A DNA stretch of 64,000 nucleotides, taken from positions 248,001-312,000 of the forward strand of contig NZ_CAKMSJ010000004.1 in assembly GCF_928381505.1 (NCBI RefSeq). Reading direction: 5' to 3'. Source of the DNA: Rothia endophytica (GTDB lineage Bacteria; Actinomycetota; Actinomycetes; Actinomycetales; Micrococcaceae). The position numbers and the translations under genes are program-made. The notes under the pieces were generated by a model, which saw only the letters and a list, made by a program, of their open reading frames with translations, ran no database searches and was not told where the DNA came from. Positions within the stretch are counted from its first letter, which is position 1. Each line of letters begins with the position of its first letter. Positions 16,375 through 25,432 of the stretch are shown here, one piece after another.

Positions 16375-17190
16375 CTACCCCTCGTACTTCATCAGCTCTT
16401 GCACCATGAGGCAGCTTTTCTCGAAGGAGGGCAGGGGGAGGAATTCGTAGATGGAGTGGAAGTTGTGGGCACCGGTGAAGAAGTTGGGGGTGAAGATGCC
16501 CTGAGCTGAGAGCCAGGAGCCGTCGGTGCCACCGCGCATAGCCAGCGGCAGGGGCTCCACGCCCAGGCCTTTCATGGTATCCAGCAGCCGGTCGGTTGCC
16601 TGCTGGTTTTCCGGGGTCTTGGCGTCCTCGATATTGCTGTAAACATCGGTGATATCCAGTGCGATGGTGGCGCGAGGGTTGGCTTCTGCCAGCTTCTCCG
16701 CGATGCTCTGCAATAGTTTCTTCTTTACTGCATAGCCTTCCCGGTCATGGTCGCGGATGCTGATATCTAGGGTGGCGCTTGCCTGGTTGCCGCTGCTGCC
16801 ATTGACCCAGAGGTAGCCCTCACGCCCCTCGGTATTCTCGGGGGTCTGGGTGCGGTCGAGCTGGGCAATGAAATCTTGGGCAAGCAGAATGGGGTTGAGC
16901 AGGTTACCCTTGGCGTTCATAGGGTGGGCAGTAACCCCGGTGATTTCAACATGAGCGTGGCCGGCGTTGAAGGTTGCCTCCACTATTTCACCCAGCTCGC
17001 AGGAGTCAAGGGTGTAGGCGTAGTCCACGGGGAAGCGGGCCATATCCATGGTGCGTACACCTGGCAGACTGATTTCTTCATCGGGTACGAAGGAAAGGTG
17101 GATGTCGCCGTGGGCTGCCCCTGTGCCGGTACGGTCAGATTCCAAGAGGTGCACGGAGGCTTCCATCACCGAGGCGATGCCAGCCTTATC
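16375..17190 (-). pseudogene. pepT: Peptidase T, C-terminal two-thirds (split gene)
   Basis: From DKAGIASVMEA onward this is PepT tripeptidase: FVPDEE (catalytic and metal-ligand Glu pair), the dimerisation domain, PLAMRGGTDGSWLS and NFFTGAHNFHSIYEF (C-terminal His ligand). It begins abruptly at the second Asp of the conserved GADDKAG motif. The 31 codons before that read as nonsense from the foreign DNA. The missing N-terminal part, ending GAD, is at 41316-41762 on the same strand; together they give about 420 codons, normal for PepT. So the gene was cut in two by the 24 kb block and neither half can be active. The 87 bases between this junction and the transposon end (17191-17277) show no recognisable gene. 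Confidence 0.88.
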
Positions 17191-17277
17191 AATAGTGTGG
17201 CTCTTAGGCAAAAGGTGACTAATGAGGTGCGGGTTGCCATAGAGATTCCTTGAGGTGAGTATGTGCATTAAAACGGT

Positions 17278-17294
17278 CGTTATCTAGAGTCCGG
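17278..17294 (+). repeat. Left terminal inverted repeat of the Tn554-like element
   Basis: CGTTATCTAGAGTCCGG, perfect inverted partner of 22378-22394, about 100 bases from the tnpC stop. Confidence 0.7.
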
Positions 17295-17393
17295 TCAGAC
17301 GTGGCCATGACGTCCAGCACGCGACTCAGCGGATCGGAAGTCTTCCTGGTGGACGTAGTTATCTTGAGCCGTCTATCAAGCGGCTCGGCCTCG

Positions 17394-17783
17394 TCACCGT
17401 TCCGCAGTCGATGCCCGTGCTCGCCCGAGGGCATGTTCCAGTTGCTTCCGGAGTTGCTGGTTCTCGGTGGTGAGGTCCCGTGCGCGTGCGTTGGCAACTT
17501 CGAGGCGGCGTAGCAGGGATGCTTCGGTGGAACGTTGGGGCGCGGGCAGCGGTGAGCCATCCGAGCCGTGCTGAAGGTCGCGGAGCCGTCGAATCTCGGC
17601 GCAGATATCGGGCTGGGTGTAGAGCCAGGACCGTGAGACTTGCGCCTTTTGCGCGACGATCTGGAAGGTGACCGCGCCGCCGTCGCGGTCGAGGTTGCGA
17701 AGAGCCTGGGTGGCTTTGGTGCGCGTGGTCTCGTGGCGCTGTTGGGCGGCGGCGATCAGGTGATGGCTGTTATCAGCATGCAT
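17394..17783 (-). CDS. TnpC-like transposition protein (DUF6262 type)
   Basis: A 129-residue basic protein: a helix-turn-helix-like N-terminal half (RDGGAVTFQIVAQKAQVSRSWLYTQPDI) and a C-terminal coiled coil (RRLEVANARARDLTTENQQLRKQLE). This is the layout of the TnpC accessory protein that influences orientation and efficiency of Tn554-type transposition. It overlaps the end of tnpB by 11 bases, the usual coupled arrangement. Confidence 0.75.
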   Translation of the reverse strand: MHADNSHHLIAAAQQRHETTRTKATQALRNLDRDGGAVTFQIVAQKAQVSRSWLYTQPDICAEIRRLRDLQHGSDGSPLPAPQRSTEASLLRRLEVANARARDLTTENQQLRKQLEHALGRARASTAER

Positions 17784-19257
17784 CAGGTGCTGCTTCGCCG
17801 TCTTGGTCGCGTTCCAATGTGGTGATGATCTGATCGAGGTTTCCCAGGACCTGCTGGTTCATCTCGATCAGTCGTTGCTGGCCGCGGGCTTCGGCCGCGG
17901 TGATGATCTGCACGACCTGTTGGCGATGCTGCCGGTGCTCGGGCAGGAACTCTGAGGTGGTGATGAACATAGGGCAGCTCAGGCACGCGTTCGCGTGCGG
18001 GCAGGACTTCTGGACTGGCAGTCCGCAGAAGCCGTTGGGCAGTGCCTGGGTCGCTCGGCCGACCCGTTGCTTGGCCCAGGCTGCCTCGGCCAATGGTCCG
18101 TCGGGGTCGAGGGTGACGGTCTCGCCCTTGATGTTGACCTTCCGTGCGGCTTCCCAGTGCCGGCGGATCGTGATGTCGCTGAGCAGGGCGTAGTGGGCGG
18201 TCATGACGTGGGAGTCGTGGTCGAGGATCCGCCGGACTACTTCTTGGGGGACGTCTCTGTTGATCAGCCTGGTGCCCAGGGTGTGCCGGAAGCTGTGCGG
18301 GACGACACGAACGGGTTGGCCGTGCTCGTCACGGACGGCGCAGCGCTTGAGCCAACGGTGCAGCGCCTTCCGGTAGACGCCGTCACTGACTGACTCCTGG
18401 CCGTCGTCGTTGTGGGTAGCTCGCGGGAAGAGCACCGGCGCACCACCCGGCCAACGCTCCTGAAGGCGGCATCGCTGCGCAGTGATGGCGTCGGCGAGCT
18501 CGGCGTCGATGGGCACCAGAGCCTCGCGCTTCATCTTGTGGTTGAGGTAGCGAAGGTAGGGCGCTCCCTCACCGTCGTAGACGATGCAATCGGTCGGCAG
18601 GCGGACGGTATCGGTGATGCGCAGCCCACACCCCATCAAGATCTGCGTGATCAGCGTGTAGCTGGGGTTGTTCCACTTGGCGAGGTTGTCCGGGTTCTCC
18701 AGCTGGGCCATCACGGTTTCGCTCAGCGCGCGCGGTTGCCGGATGGCTTCCTTGGGGAAGTCCTCGCTGTAGAACATCACCGCCGAGGGAAGAGAGTCAT
18801 CCCAGCCGTGTTGCCGGATGGTGGTGAAGAACAGATTCAGCTGCCCGATTAGCATGCGGTGTTTCACGGTGCCCGAGCATCGGGCGTGCAGGTGGACGAG
18901 GTAGCGTTCCAGCGCCTCCCGGTCCAGCTGTCCCAGCCCCTGGACGGAGGGTGCCGCAGCGGTGAGGAACTGCCCGAAAAAGGTGATCGCCCGGGTGCCC
19001 GAGGAGACGCTGACCACTCCGAGTCCCGTGGCCAGGCGCCAGCGGGCCCATCGTTTGGCCAAGGCCTTGAGCCAGGGCTGTGGGATGTCCTCGAAGGTGA
19101 TCCTGGCCAGGCGTTTGTCCTTGATGCCGAGCTCACGCAGCCGCCAAACATCCCGGCCATACTCCGTGTCCCAACTACTCGTCTGACGGGACGTTCGGCG
19201 TCGCTCGCTCCCCGTCCTCGGTAGTTGTTCGGGTATCAGCGCGCTGGGTGTGCTCAC
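17773..19257 (-). CDS. Tyrosine recombinase TnpB-like
   Basis: A 494-residue integrase-type recombinase. The catalytic set is visible: Arg in GCGLRITDTVRLP, His-x-x-Arg in PHSFRHTLGTRL, His in ILDHDSHVMTAHY with the nucleophile Tyr. A core-binding domain precedes it and a Cys-rich segment (CPHANACLSCPMF, near residue 425) follows, as in TnpB of Tn554-like elements. It overlaps tnpA by four bases and tnpC by 11, so all three are one operon. Confidence 0.85.
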   Translation of the reverse strand: MSTPSALIPEQLPRTGSERRRTSRQTSSWDTEYGRDVWRLRELGIKDKRLARITFEDIPQPWLKALAKRWARWRLATGLGVVSVSSGTRAITFFGQFLTAAAPSVQGLGQLDREALERYLVHLHARCSGTVKHRMLIGQLNLFFTTIRQHGWDDSLPSAVMFYSEDFPKEAIRQPRALSETVMAQLENPDNLAKWNNPSYTLITQILMGCGLRITDTVRLPTDCIVYDGEGAPYLRYLNHKMKREALVPIDAELADAITAQRCRLQERWPGGAPVLFPRATHNDDGQESVSDGVYRKALHRWLKRCAVRDEHGQPVRVVPHSFRHTLGTRLINRDVPQEVVRRILDHDSHVMTAHYALLSDITIRRHWEAARKVNIKGETVTLDPDGPLAEAAWAKQRVGRATQALPNGFCGLPVQKSCPHANACLSCPMFITTSEFLPEHRQHRQQVVQIITAAEARGQQRLIEMNQQVLGNLDQIITTLERDQDGEAAPDAC

Positions 19258-20363
19258 AGTTGTACCTCTCTGCCGGTGAACCAGCCAGCTTCCTCCAGCG
19301 CGCGGCGGACGTCCTCGGCGCTCAGATGCCCGTAGACGGCGGCAGTAGTGGTGATGTCGGCGTGCCCGAGCAGCTTGGAGACGATCTCGATCGGCACACC
19401 GTCACGCAGCATCCGGGTGGCGGCGGTGTGGCGGTACCAGTGCGGGTCGAAGTCGATCCCTGTACGTCGGCGCAGCCGTTTGACCAGGTCGTAAACGGCT
19501 GTGTAGGTCAGCGGGTGACCGTGGGGTCGACCCCACAGGTTCACAAAGACGTAGTCGGAGTCCAGATCGCCGTACTCCAGATACAGATAGTCGGAATAGA
19601 GCCGGACCAACTCTGTACTCACCGGTACCGTCCGCGGGTTGCGTGACTTGGAGCGTGCACCGTTGCCGTTGACCCGACGCTGGACCGTGATCTGAGACTC
19701 GGCCGCAGCGATGTCCTCATGTCGTAGACCCAGCGCCTCCCCGATCCGCATCCCGGTGTCAAAGAGCACGGCGAACAGGAACCGGTCCCGCAGATGGCCA
19801 CAAGCATCGAGGATCATCTGCGCCTCGGTGGGGGTTAGTACACGCGGGAGCTTGCGCTGCGCGCGAAGCACGATGGCGCGCCGTGGCTGCGGTTTGCCCT
19901 TGCTGATGTGGTGCAAGAACGGCTTCCAACCCGAGCTGCGGCCTCCGGTCGGCTGCCAGATCCTCAGCAACTCCCCGAGGTCGATGCCGTGGCGCTCGGC
20001 GTGCTGATAGAACGCGCTGAGAGCGGAGAGCTTGCGATTGACGGTCGCTTCAGTGCAGTGGTGTTCCACCGACGGCAGGATTGAAACTGACCCGTCGCGC
20101 AGTGTCAGCGGACGGCGCAGCCAGGCGACGAACTCGGCGACGTTCTCCAACCGCACCTCACGCCAGTCCAGGGCCTGAGTGCTGAGGAACTCAAACCAGT
20201 CCTTCAAATCGTGGGCGTAGGCCTTGACCGTGTGGGGCGACCGCTCAATCTGGGTCAAGTACGCCAGGTACCGTTCGATCGGAGCCACCGGGGCACCATC
20301 ATCGCCCAGCACCGTCCATGACTCCACGCCATCGATCGGGGAAAGCACACGCTGTACAAGCAT
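19254..20363 (-). CDS. Tyrosine recombinase TnpA-like
   Basis: A 369-residue XerC/D-type recombinase. SAM-like core-binding domain (PIERYLAYLTQIERSPHTVKAYAHDLKDW), then the catalytic domain with Arg in DTGMRIGEALGL, His-x-x-Arg in HWYRHTAATRM and His...Tyr in LLGHADITTTAAVYGHL. First gene of the transposition operon, probably acting with TnpB at the inverted ends. It is more GC-rich than the host genes nearby. Confidence 0.88.
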   Translation of the reverse strand: MLVQRVLSPIDGVESWTVLGDDGAPVAPIERYLAYLTQIERSPHTVKAYAHDLKDWFEFLSTQALDWREVRLENVAEFVAWLRRPLTLRDGSVSILPSVEHHCTEATVNRKLSALSAFYQHAERHGIDLGELLRIWQPTGGRSSGWKPFLHHISKGKPQPRRAIVLRAQRKLPRVLTPTEAQMILDACGHLRDRFLFAVLFDTGMRIGEALGLRHEDIAAAESQITVQRRVNGNGARSKSRNPRTVPVSTELVRLYSDYLYLEYGDLDSDYVFVNLWGRPHGHPLTYTAVYDLVKRLRRRTGIDFDPHWYRHTAATRMLRDGVPIEIVSKLLGHADITTTAAVYGHLSAEDVRRALEEAGWFTGREVQL

Positions 20364-20411
20364 CAGTCCTCCGCGCGGGCCATCATGACAGCGTGCCCGC
20401 CGTTCGGGCGA

Positions 20412-21191
20412 TCAGCAAGGGGAAGCTTCTACTTGTCGCACGTGAAGTCGCAATGCGTTAGCGGCGAACCTCGCGGCTTCCGTTGTGCCGAAGGCCACGT
20501 GGAAGTCAGTGTTCGACTCGTACTGGTCCGCGAGCCCTCGGATCATGTCAACGGATTTTTCAGTATCGCCTGCGTGGGTGGGGGTTCCAGGAATCTCCTT
20601 GAACCATTCCAGATGGACCGATGCGTGCGCTTGTGCGGCCGTGGATTCCACTTCATGGCCTTCTTCTTGGATCTCGCGCCACCGGGCAAGTAGCGCGTCT
20701 GCGCGTGCCTTCCAATCTCGCTGCTGTTGCACGGACTTGCGATGCCACCACTGGTTCGAGGCCTCGAAAGCGTCTCGACCCCAACGCTCCACAACCTCAG
20801 CCTCGTATCGATCATTGAAGCCCTCGAGCATGACATCCATCCGTGGCTCGCGTCCCTGACGACGCATCGACAGGGTGTGCTTCACTGCGCTGATACGTCG
20901 ATCCAGCGTCTCGCGTTCCTGAGCAAGCTGATCCAAATGTCCGGTGAGCGCCTCGATTTCCGCATCAGGAGTTGCAGCCCTCTCGAGTGCAGCTGCGATC
21001 TCGGCGAGTGGCATGCCCGTTTCGCGCAGGAGAAGAATCCTCTGCAGACGGGCAACCGCGTCGGGGCCGTAGTAGCGATAGCCGTTGGACCCGACGCGGT
21101 CCGGGGTGAGCAAGCCAATCTGGTGGTAATGGCGTAACGTGCGGCCACTGATGCCGGCACGCTCTGCGGCCTCGTTCACCGTCCATTCCAT
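20412..21191 (-). CDS. TipA-like MerR-family regulator
   Basis: A 259-residue protein. The N-terminal MerR winged helix (WTVNEAAERAGISGRTLRHYHQIGLL...GYRYYGPDAVARLQRI) leads to a coiled coil and a TipAS-type antibiotic-recognition domain (FEASNQWWHRKSVQQQRDWKARADALL, HASVHLEWFKEIPGTP). TipA proteins bind diverse toxic compounds such as thiopeptides and activate their own promoters. It sits 26 bases from the DUF2268-like gene, on the same strand, and is probably a transposon passenger. Confidence 0.85.
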   Translation of the reverse strand: MEWTVNEAAERAGISGRTLRHYHQIGLLTPDRVGSNGYRYYGPDAVARLQRILLLRETGMPLAEIAAALERAATPDAEIEALTGHLDQLAQERETLDRRISAVKHTLSMRRQGREPRMDVMLEGFNDRYEAEVVERWGRDAFEASNQWWHRKSVQQQRDWKARADALLARWREIQEEGHEVESTAAQAHASVHLEWFKEIPGTPTHAGDTEKSVDMIRGLADQYESNTDFHVAFGTTEAARFAANALRLHVRQVEASPC

Positions 21192-21217
21192 GACCTGCCT
21201 CCTAACGTGTGGTGTTC

Positions 21218-22126
21218 TCAGTCTTCTCCATCGAGCCGCAGGCCTAGCAGTGGCGCGGCGACTCGCAGGATTTCATCTACATGTACGGCAACGGACTGCG
21301 CAGCAGTAAAACCCGTGGCCTCGAGATACGCGCGCACGAGCCTCGTGCCCGCTGCGTATCCAGCACCGGTCGGGAGACCCACCGGCTCCGCGCCGAAAAG
21401 CCGCGCGCTCGCATCACCATGAACCCAGGCCGTGAAGTTCTGCATGCCGGTGACGCTGAGACCCGACGAGACCTTCGCAAGGACTTCGTCATCGTCGCGG
21501 ACCTGCGCGCTGACGAAATGACTGTACCCACGATCGCCGTAGAGCTCAGCGGCGAACTCGTCAGCGAGCCCCTCTGAGACCACCTGTTCACCAACAGTTA
21601 CCGTCATCGGATCCCAGACGACACCGCCCGGCGAATACCGCACGTTGTGATGCAGCTCATGAACGGCAATCGCTTCGAGCCGGTCGAGCACCTGAGGAGT
21701 CGGCCAGACCGTAATGGTGATGAAGCCGCTGATTCCCCCGAACGCCGACAGTCCCTGAATCTCGTCAACGAAATGTTTGTTGGCGGGATCGCCCAACACG
21801 AGCAGAACCTGCAGGTCGGGCACATCGATGCCGGGGTTGATCGCCTCCAACTCCGCAGCGCCTCGTTGGAGTGCCCCGGTGATGCGACTCCATGCGTCTG
21901 CTTCAATGAGTTTCTCGACGCCTTGCTCGACCAGCGCGATTGGGTTCTCCCAGTCGAAGCCGAAGTTCTGCCGGTGGACGGTCGCCATATCCACCCCTCC
22001 CGGAACGAAGTGGTACATCCCCGCGAGCGGAGACCACATGTCACGGACCAGGTCGGCGCGCGCATCTGGTGCCGCTCGGAGAACTCGGCTCATGGCCGAG
22101 GCGCTATCAATCACTGAAATAGTCAT
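21218..22126 (-). CDS. Putative zinc metalloprotease, DUF2268-type
   Basis: A 302-residue protein with the zincin motif AVHELHHNVRYSPGG (two His ligands and catalytic Glu) and a downstream EGLADEFAAELYG that could supply the third ligand. This is the pattern of DUF2268 predicted Zn-dependent proteases. No signal peptide. ATG 22126 (MTISVIDSAS) is chosen; the longer frame upstream has no plausible start. It is the first gene of a two-gene passenger unit with the TipA-like regulator, so the two may form a sensing and response pair. Confidence 0.7.
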   Translation of the reverse strand: MTISVIDSASAMSRVLRAAPDARADLVRDMWSPLAGMYHFVPGGVDMATVHRQNFGFDWENPIALVEQGVEKLIEADAWSRITGALQRGAAELEAINPGIDVPDLQVLLVLGDPANKHFVDEIQGLSAFGGISGFITITVWPTPQVLDRLEAIAVHELHHNVRYSPGGVVWDPMTVTVGEQVVSEGLADEFAAELYGDRGYSHFVSAQVRDDDEVLAKVSSGLSVTGMQNFTAWVHGDASARLFGAEPVGLPTGAGYAAGTRLVRAYLEATGFTAAQSVAVHVDEILRVAAPLLGLRLDGED

Positions 22127-22377
22127 GAAACAAACGATAAACATTGCCGTCGCGTTAAGGTCAAAATCAAGACTGCTGGCGGCGACACAGGTGACGCTTT
22201 TGCCGGGTGCCGAGCTTTGCCGGGCCGCCCGCGCTGGATTGATCGAGTTGCGCAACACGCCTTGCGAACTTAAACGGAAGCACGGACGGATTTGGGTGTC
22301 GACACAGGCGGCAATGTTCGCCGCCTCATGGACACAGACCATGACACGAAACCGCAGGTCAAGACGAGTCGCCGATC
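22127..22377. other. Intergenic DNA inside the transposon right end
   Basis: About 250 bases between the protease start and the right inverted repeat. I see no gene. It must hold the protease promoter and recombinase-binding sites. Confidence 0.5.
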
Positions 22378-22394
22378 CCGGACTCTAGATAACG
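22378..22394 (-). repeat. Right terminal inverted repeat of the Tn554-like element
   Basis: CCGGACTCTAGATAACG, perfect inverted partner of 17278-17294. It ends 21 bases before the cmtR promoter elements. Confidence 0.7.
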
Positions 22395-22409
22395 GTCGAT
22401 TTTGGGCGG

Positions 22410-22445
22410 TGCCACTAGTACATCAAGTGCTGTATAGTACATCGC
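22410..22445 (+). promoter_or_regulatory. cmtR promoter and probable operator
   Basis: TATAGT at 22433 serves as -10, placing the start at the cmtR ATG (leaderless). TAGTACATC occurs twice (22416 and 22435), and TACA...TGTA forms a short inverted repeat across it. A CmtR dimer binding here would occlude the promoter. Confidence 0.5.
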
Positions 22446-22814
22446 ATGATGAACATTGAATCGCGGATCGATGCGATGAACCGGCTTGGCCGTGCCATGG
22501 CCGACCCCACCCGGTCGCGCATCCTCCTGTCCTTGCTGCACGAACCCGGATACCCAGCGGAACTTGCCCAGGCCCTAGGACTGAGCCGCGCCAACGTTTC
22601 CAACCATCTGACCTGCCTGCGCGGCTGCGGAATTGTCGTGGCGAAAATGGAAGGCCGCAAAACCCGGTACGAAATCACCGATCCTCACCTCACCACCGCC
22701 CTGAGCGCCCTGGTTGACATGACGTTGGCCGTCGATGATCAAGTACCTTGCCTGGACTCTTCCTGCCCTGACTGCGCCACCAGCGCCGATCGAGAACACG
22801 AGGAGCAAGCATGA
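22446..22814 (+). CDS. cmtR: Cd(II)/Pb(II)-sensing ArsR-family repressor CmtR
   Basis: A 122-residue winged-helix repressor very like mycobacterial CmtR. The two alpha-4 cysteines are in NHLTCLRGCG and a C-terminal Cys in DDQVPC completes the Cys3 site; a further Cys-rich tail (SSCPDCATS) may help. Metal binding releases DNA. The stop overlaps the start of cadA (ATGA), so the efflux pump is coupled to its repressor. Confidence 0.9.
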   Translation: MMNIESRIDAMNRLGRAMADPTRSRILLSLLHEPGYPAELAQALGLSRANVSNHLTCLRGCGIVVAKMEGRKTRYEITDPHLTTALSALVDMTLAVDDQVPCLDSSCPDCATSADREHEEQA

Positions 22815-24751
22815 GTTCCGCCTGCGGTTGCGACTCACCGGAACCCACCGAAGAATTCGAAGAGGAACTGCCCTGGTGGCGGGATTGGCATGTACTCGTC
22901 CCCATAGCCTCAGGCGTTTTCTTCCTCACTGGGCTCGTCCTTGAATGGAGCACCCACGGCGAAAGCACCGCCATCGTGGCCTTGGTGCTGTTTTGGATCG
23001 GCCTGCTGCTAGGCGCTTTTACCTTTGTGCCCGGCGCCCTGAGAAACCTGTTCACGAAACGGAAACTCGGCATTGGGCTGCTGATGACCATCAGCGCCAC
23101 CGGTGCGGTCATCCTCGGCTATGTCGAGGAAGCCGCAGCCCTGGCATTCCTGTATTCCATTGCCGAAGCCCTGGAAGACAAAGCCATGGACAGGGCACGC
23201 TCGGGCCTGCGCTCTTTGTTGAAGCTCGTCCCGGAAACGGCCACCGTCATCCGTGACGGCACACAGGTCGTGGTCAGTGCAGCAGAGATCAAGATTGGCG
23301 ATGCCCTGCGCGTGAAGCCTGGTGAACGCTTGGCAACCGATGGCGTGGTCAGCCAAGGATCAAGCAGCTTAGACACCTCCGCTATCACGGGGGAATCAAT
23401 TCCCGTGGAAGTAACCGTGGGTGACCAGGTTGCTGCTGGTTCCATCAATTCATCCGGCGCTCTAGTAGTCACTGCAACGGCGAACGGCACGGACAACTCC
23501 CTGACCACGTTGGTGAGCCTAGTCGAGCAAGCCCAGTCGGAACGTGGCGAACGGGCACGGCTCGCTGACCGCATTGCCCGCCCGCTGGTTCCCGGTGTCA
23601 TCGTCCTGGCCGTACTGGTCGCTGTGCTTGGAGCGATCTTCGGCGATCCCGAAACATGGATCACACGCGCACTGATCGTGCTGGTCGCAGCCTCGCCTTG
23701 CGCGATGGCCATCGCCGTTCCTGTCACCGTTGTTTCCGCCATCGGAGCTGCCAGCAAGTTCGGTGTCATCATCAAAAGCGGAGCAGCCTTCGAACGGCTT
23801 GGTTCCCTGCGCCGCATCGCGGTAGATAAAACTGGAACACTCACACGCAATCAGCCAGTGGTCACGCAAGTCCAGACCGTTGATGATGCGACCCGCGAAG
23901 AGGTGCTCGCCGTTGCCGCCGCCCTGGAACAGCACAGCACCCACCCTCTAGCTACGGCCATCACCTCAGCAGTACCCGCGATCCCGGAGGCAACGGCGGT
24001 TAACGAAGAGCCAGGACACGGCATTACCGGCGTCCTGGATGGTGTTCAGGTCGGAGTCGGCAGTCCTCGATGGATTGCCCCAGGATCGCTTGCTTCCGCT
24101 GTTGAATCCATGGAAGCCTCCGGGCAAACCTGCGTCATGGTCACTCGTGCAGAGCAGGTCATTGGCGTGATCGGCGTGCGCGATGAGCTACGCCCTGAAG
24201 CGGCCGAGGCAATTCGAGACCTGCATAACCAGGGAATCGACCTGGTGATGCTCACCGGCGATAACTCCCGTACTGCCCACGCGCTGGCTTCAATCGCCGG
24301 CATTGACACCGTTCATGCCGAACTGCGACCTGAAGACAAGGCCCGTGAAATCGCTTCGTCAGTGCAGCAGGTTCCTACAGGGATGATCGGTGACGGGATC
24401 AACGATGCCCCTGCCTTGGCTAGCGCTACCGTGGGGATTGCGATGGGCGCTACCGGTGCCGATGCCGCCATAGAATCAGCCGATGTAGCCTTCACCGGCC
24501 ACGATTTGAGACTGATTCCGCAAGCCTTGTCCCATGCCCGACGGGGCCGGGCGATCATGAATCAGAACATTGTCCTGTCAATGGCGATCATCGTTGTTCT
24601 GCTGCCCTTGGCTATTACCGGAGTGCTGGGATTGGCCGCGGTAGTGCTGGTTCACGAGGTCGCAGAAGTCATCGTGATTGCCAACGGACTTCGTGCTGCC
24701 CGCGTCCACCGCAAGCAGCTCACACAGCAGCCTGGCAGCGTCCTGCATTAG
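22811..24751 (+). CDS. cadA: Heavy-metal-exporting P1B-type ATPase (Cd/Zn/Pb)
   Basis: A 646-residue membrane pump. Actuator ITGESIP, phosphorylation site VDKTGTLTR, hinge GDGINDAPAL. The transmembrane metal motif reads ASPCAMAIA, the SPC variant found in actinobacterial CadA/CtpG-like pumps in place of CPC. A short Cys-rich N-terminus (MSSACGCDSPE) replaces the usual MXCXXC domain. Its own repressor CmtR precedes it. Probably exports Cd2+, Pb2+ and perhaps Zn2+. Confidence 0.9.
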   Translation: MSSACGCDSPEPTEEFEEELPWWRDWHVLVPIASGVFFLTGLVLEWSTHGESTAIVALVLFWIGLLLGAFTFVPGALRNLFTKRKLGIGLLMTISATGAVILGYVEEAAALAFLYSIAEALEDKAMDRARSGLRSLLKLVPETATVIRDGTQVVVSAAEIKIGDALRVKPGERLATDGVVSQGSSSLDTSAITGESIPVEVTVGDQVAAGSINSSGALVVTATANGTDNSLTTLVSLVEQAQSERGERARLADRIARPLVPGVIVLAVLVAVLGAIFGDPETWITRALIVLVAASPCAMAIAVPVTVVSAIGAASKFGVIIKSGAAFERLGSLRRIAVDKTGTLTRNQPVVTQVQTVDDATREEVLAVAAALEQHSTHPLATAITSAVPAIPEATAVNEEPGHGITGVLDGVQVGVGSPRWIAPGSLASAVESMEASGQTCVMVTRAEQVIGVIGVRDELRPEAAEAIRDLHNQGIDLVMLTGDNSRTAHALASIAGIDTVHAELRPEDKAREIASSVQQVPTGMIGDGINDAPALASATVGIAMGATGADAAIESADVAFTGHDLRLIPQALSHARRGRAIMNQNIVLSMAIIVVLLPLAITGVLGLAAVVLVHEVAEVIVIANGLRAARVHRKQLTQQPGSVLH

Positions 24752-24903
24752 CGCTGGTTTCGTTGCTGTTGAAGGTAACGGGCACTATTTCCACCAGGAA
24801 ATTAGCACCCCTCCTTCAACCATTTAGAACCAAGGTGAATCGTGCTGTGCGATGCGCCATTTTTAACGGTGATAAACCGACAATTGAAACTAACAGTCAT
24901 ACG

Positions 24904-24922
24904 CCGGGGATTCCCGGTTTTT
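24904..24922 (+). terminator. Terminator after cadA
   Basis: CCGGG-GATT-CCCGG followed by five T, about 150 bases past the cadA stop. The stem is short but the T-tract is good. Confidence 0.5.
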
Positions 24923-24949
24923 GGTTGCTTGGTCAAGAACGGTCGTTTA

Positions 24950-25006
24950 TGACACATTGAGCGACGGTGCTCAAAAGTAGGCTCATGGAGCTGACTTTAT
25001 GTGTCA
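24950..25006. repeat. Nested inverted repeats in the cadA-copper junction
   Basis: TGACACAT (24950) pairs with ATGTGTCA (24999). Inside it TTGAGC pairs with GCTCAA. The stretch 24752-25039 otherwise holds no gene. The structure could be a recombination site or a remnant element end; nothing identifies it. Confidence 0.4.
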
Positions 25007-25039
25007 AAAGTCTGTTTCAATACTAGATTGTCTCACAAC

Positions 25040-25264
25040 CTATAAGACGCGGGCGGATGAGGCTATGAGGAAAAGCCCGGCGGGACAACCCCCGGGCACA
25101 TCTACTAGCCAGTGACCATCACGATGGTCGCCGAGAAGAGCGGAAAAGGCCGCCTGGGAGTCAAAGCGCGGCAGACACAACCAATCAATGCTGCCCTGCC
25201 GGCAGACCAGGGCGGCCGTGTGAGTATCGGACAATAATGCGTAGTCCCCCAAGGGTCTGGACAC
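25040..25264 (-). pseudogene. Truncated GH15-family (trehalase-like) gene, N-terminal fragment
   Basis: GTG start at 25264 with GGGGAAAG upstream. The first 50 residues ([30 protein letters not shown]) are the unmistakable start of actinobacterial GH15 glucoamylase/trehalase-like enzymes of about 600 residues. After GHWLVDVP the match ends and a stop follows, so the rest was deleted. It marks one edge of the copper island. 25265-25432 upstream holds no further gene. Confidence 0.8.
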
Positions 25265-25432
25265 AGGAGCTTTCCCCTTTCCTCAGTGGTGCGCCCAGAG
25301 GGAGAAGAAACATCCACCCCGGTGCACCCGCTGCGGTGACAACGACCCATCGCCCGCAGCAGGTGGCAATCGTCACGGTTATCCCTCTTTTTCAGTTTCC
25401 TGTCCTCGGGATCAGAAAAAGACGGGCACCTG

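Larger units (their letters stand above)
17278..22394. mobile_element. Tn554-like transposon with inverted ends
   Basis: A 5.1 kb unit bounded by the inverted 17-mer CGTTATCTAGAGTCCGG (17278-17294) and its complement (22378-22394). It encodes the three-protein TnpA/B/C tyrosine-recombinase machinery and two passengers, a TipA-like regulator and a putative zinc protease. Just outside the 17-mers the sequences are similar but not identical (ACCG-TTTT versus GTCG-ATTTT), which recalls the variable core left by Tn554-type insertion. No target duplication is visible. Confidence 0.65.
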
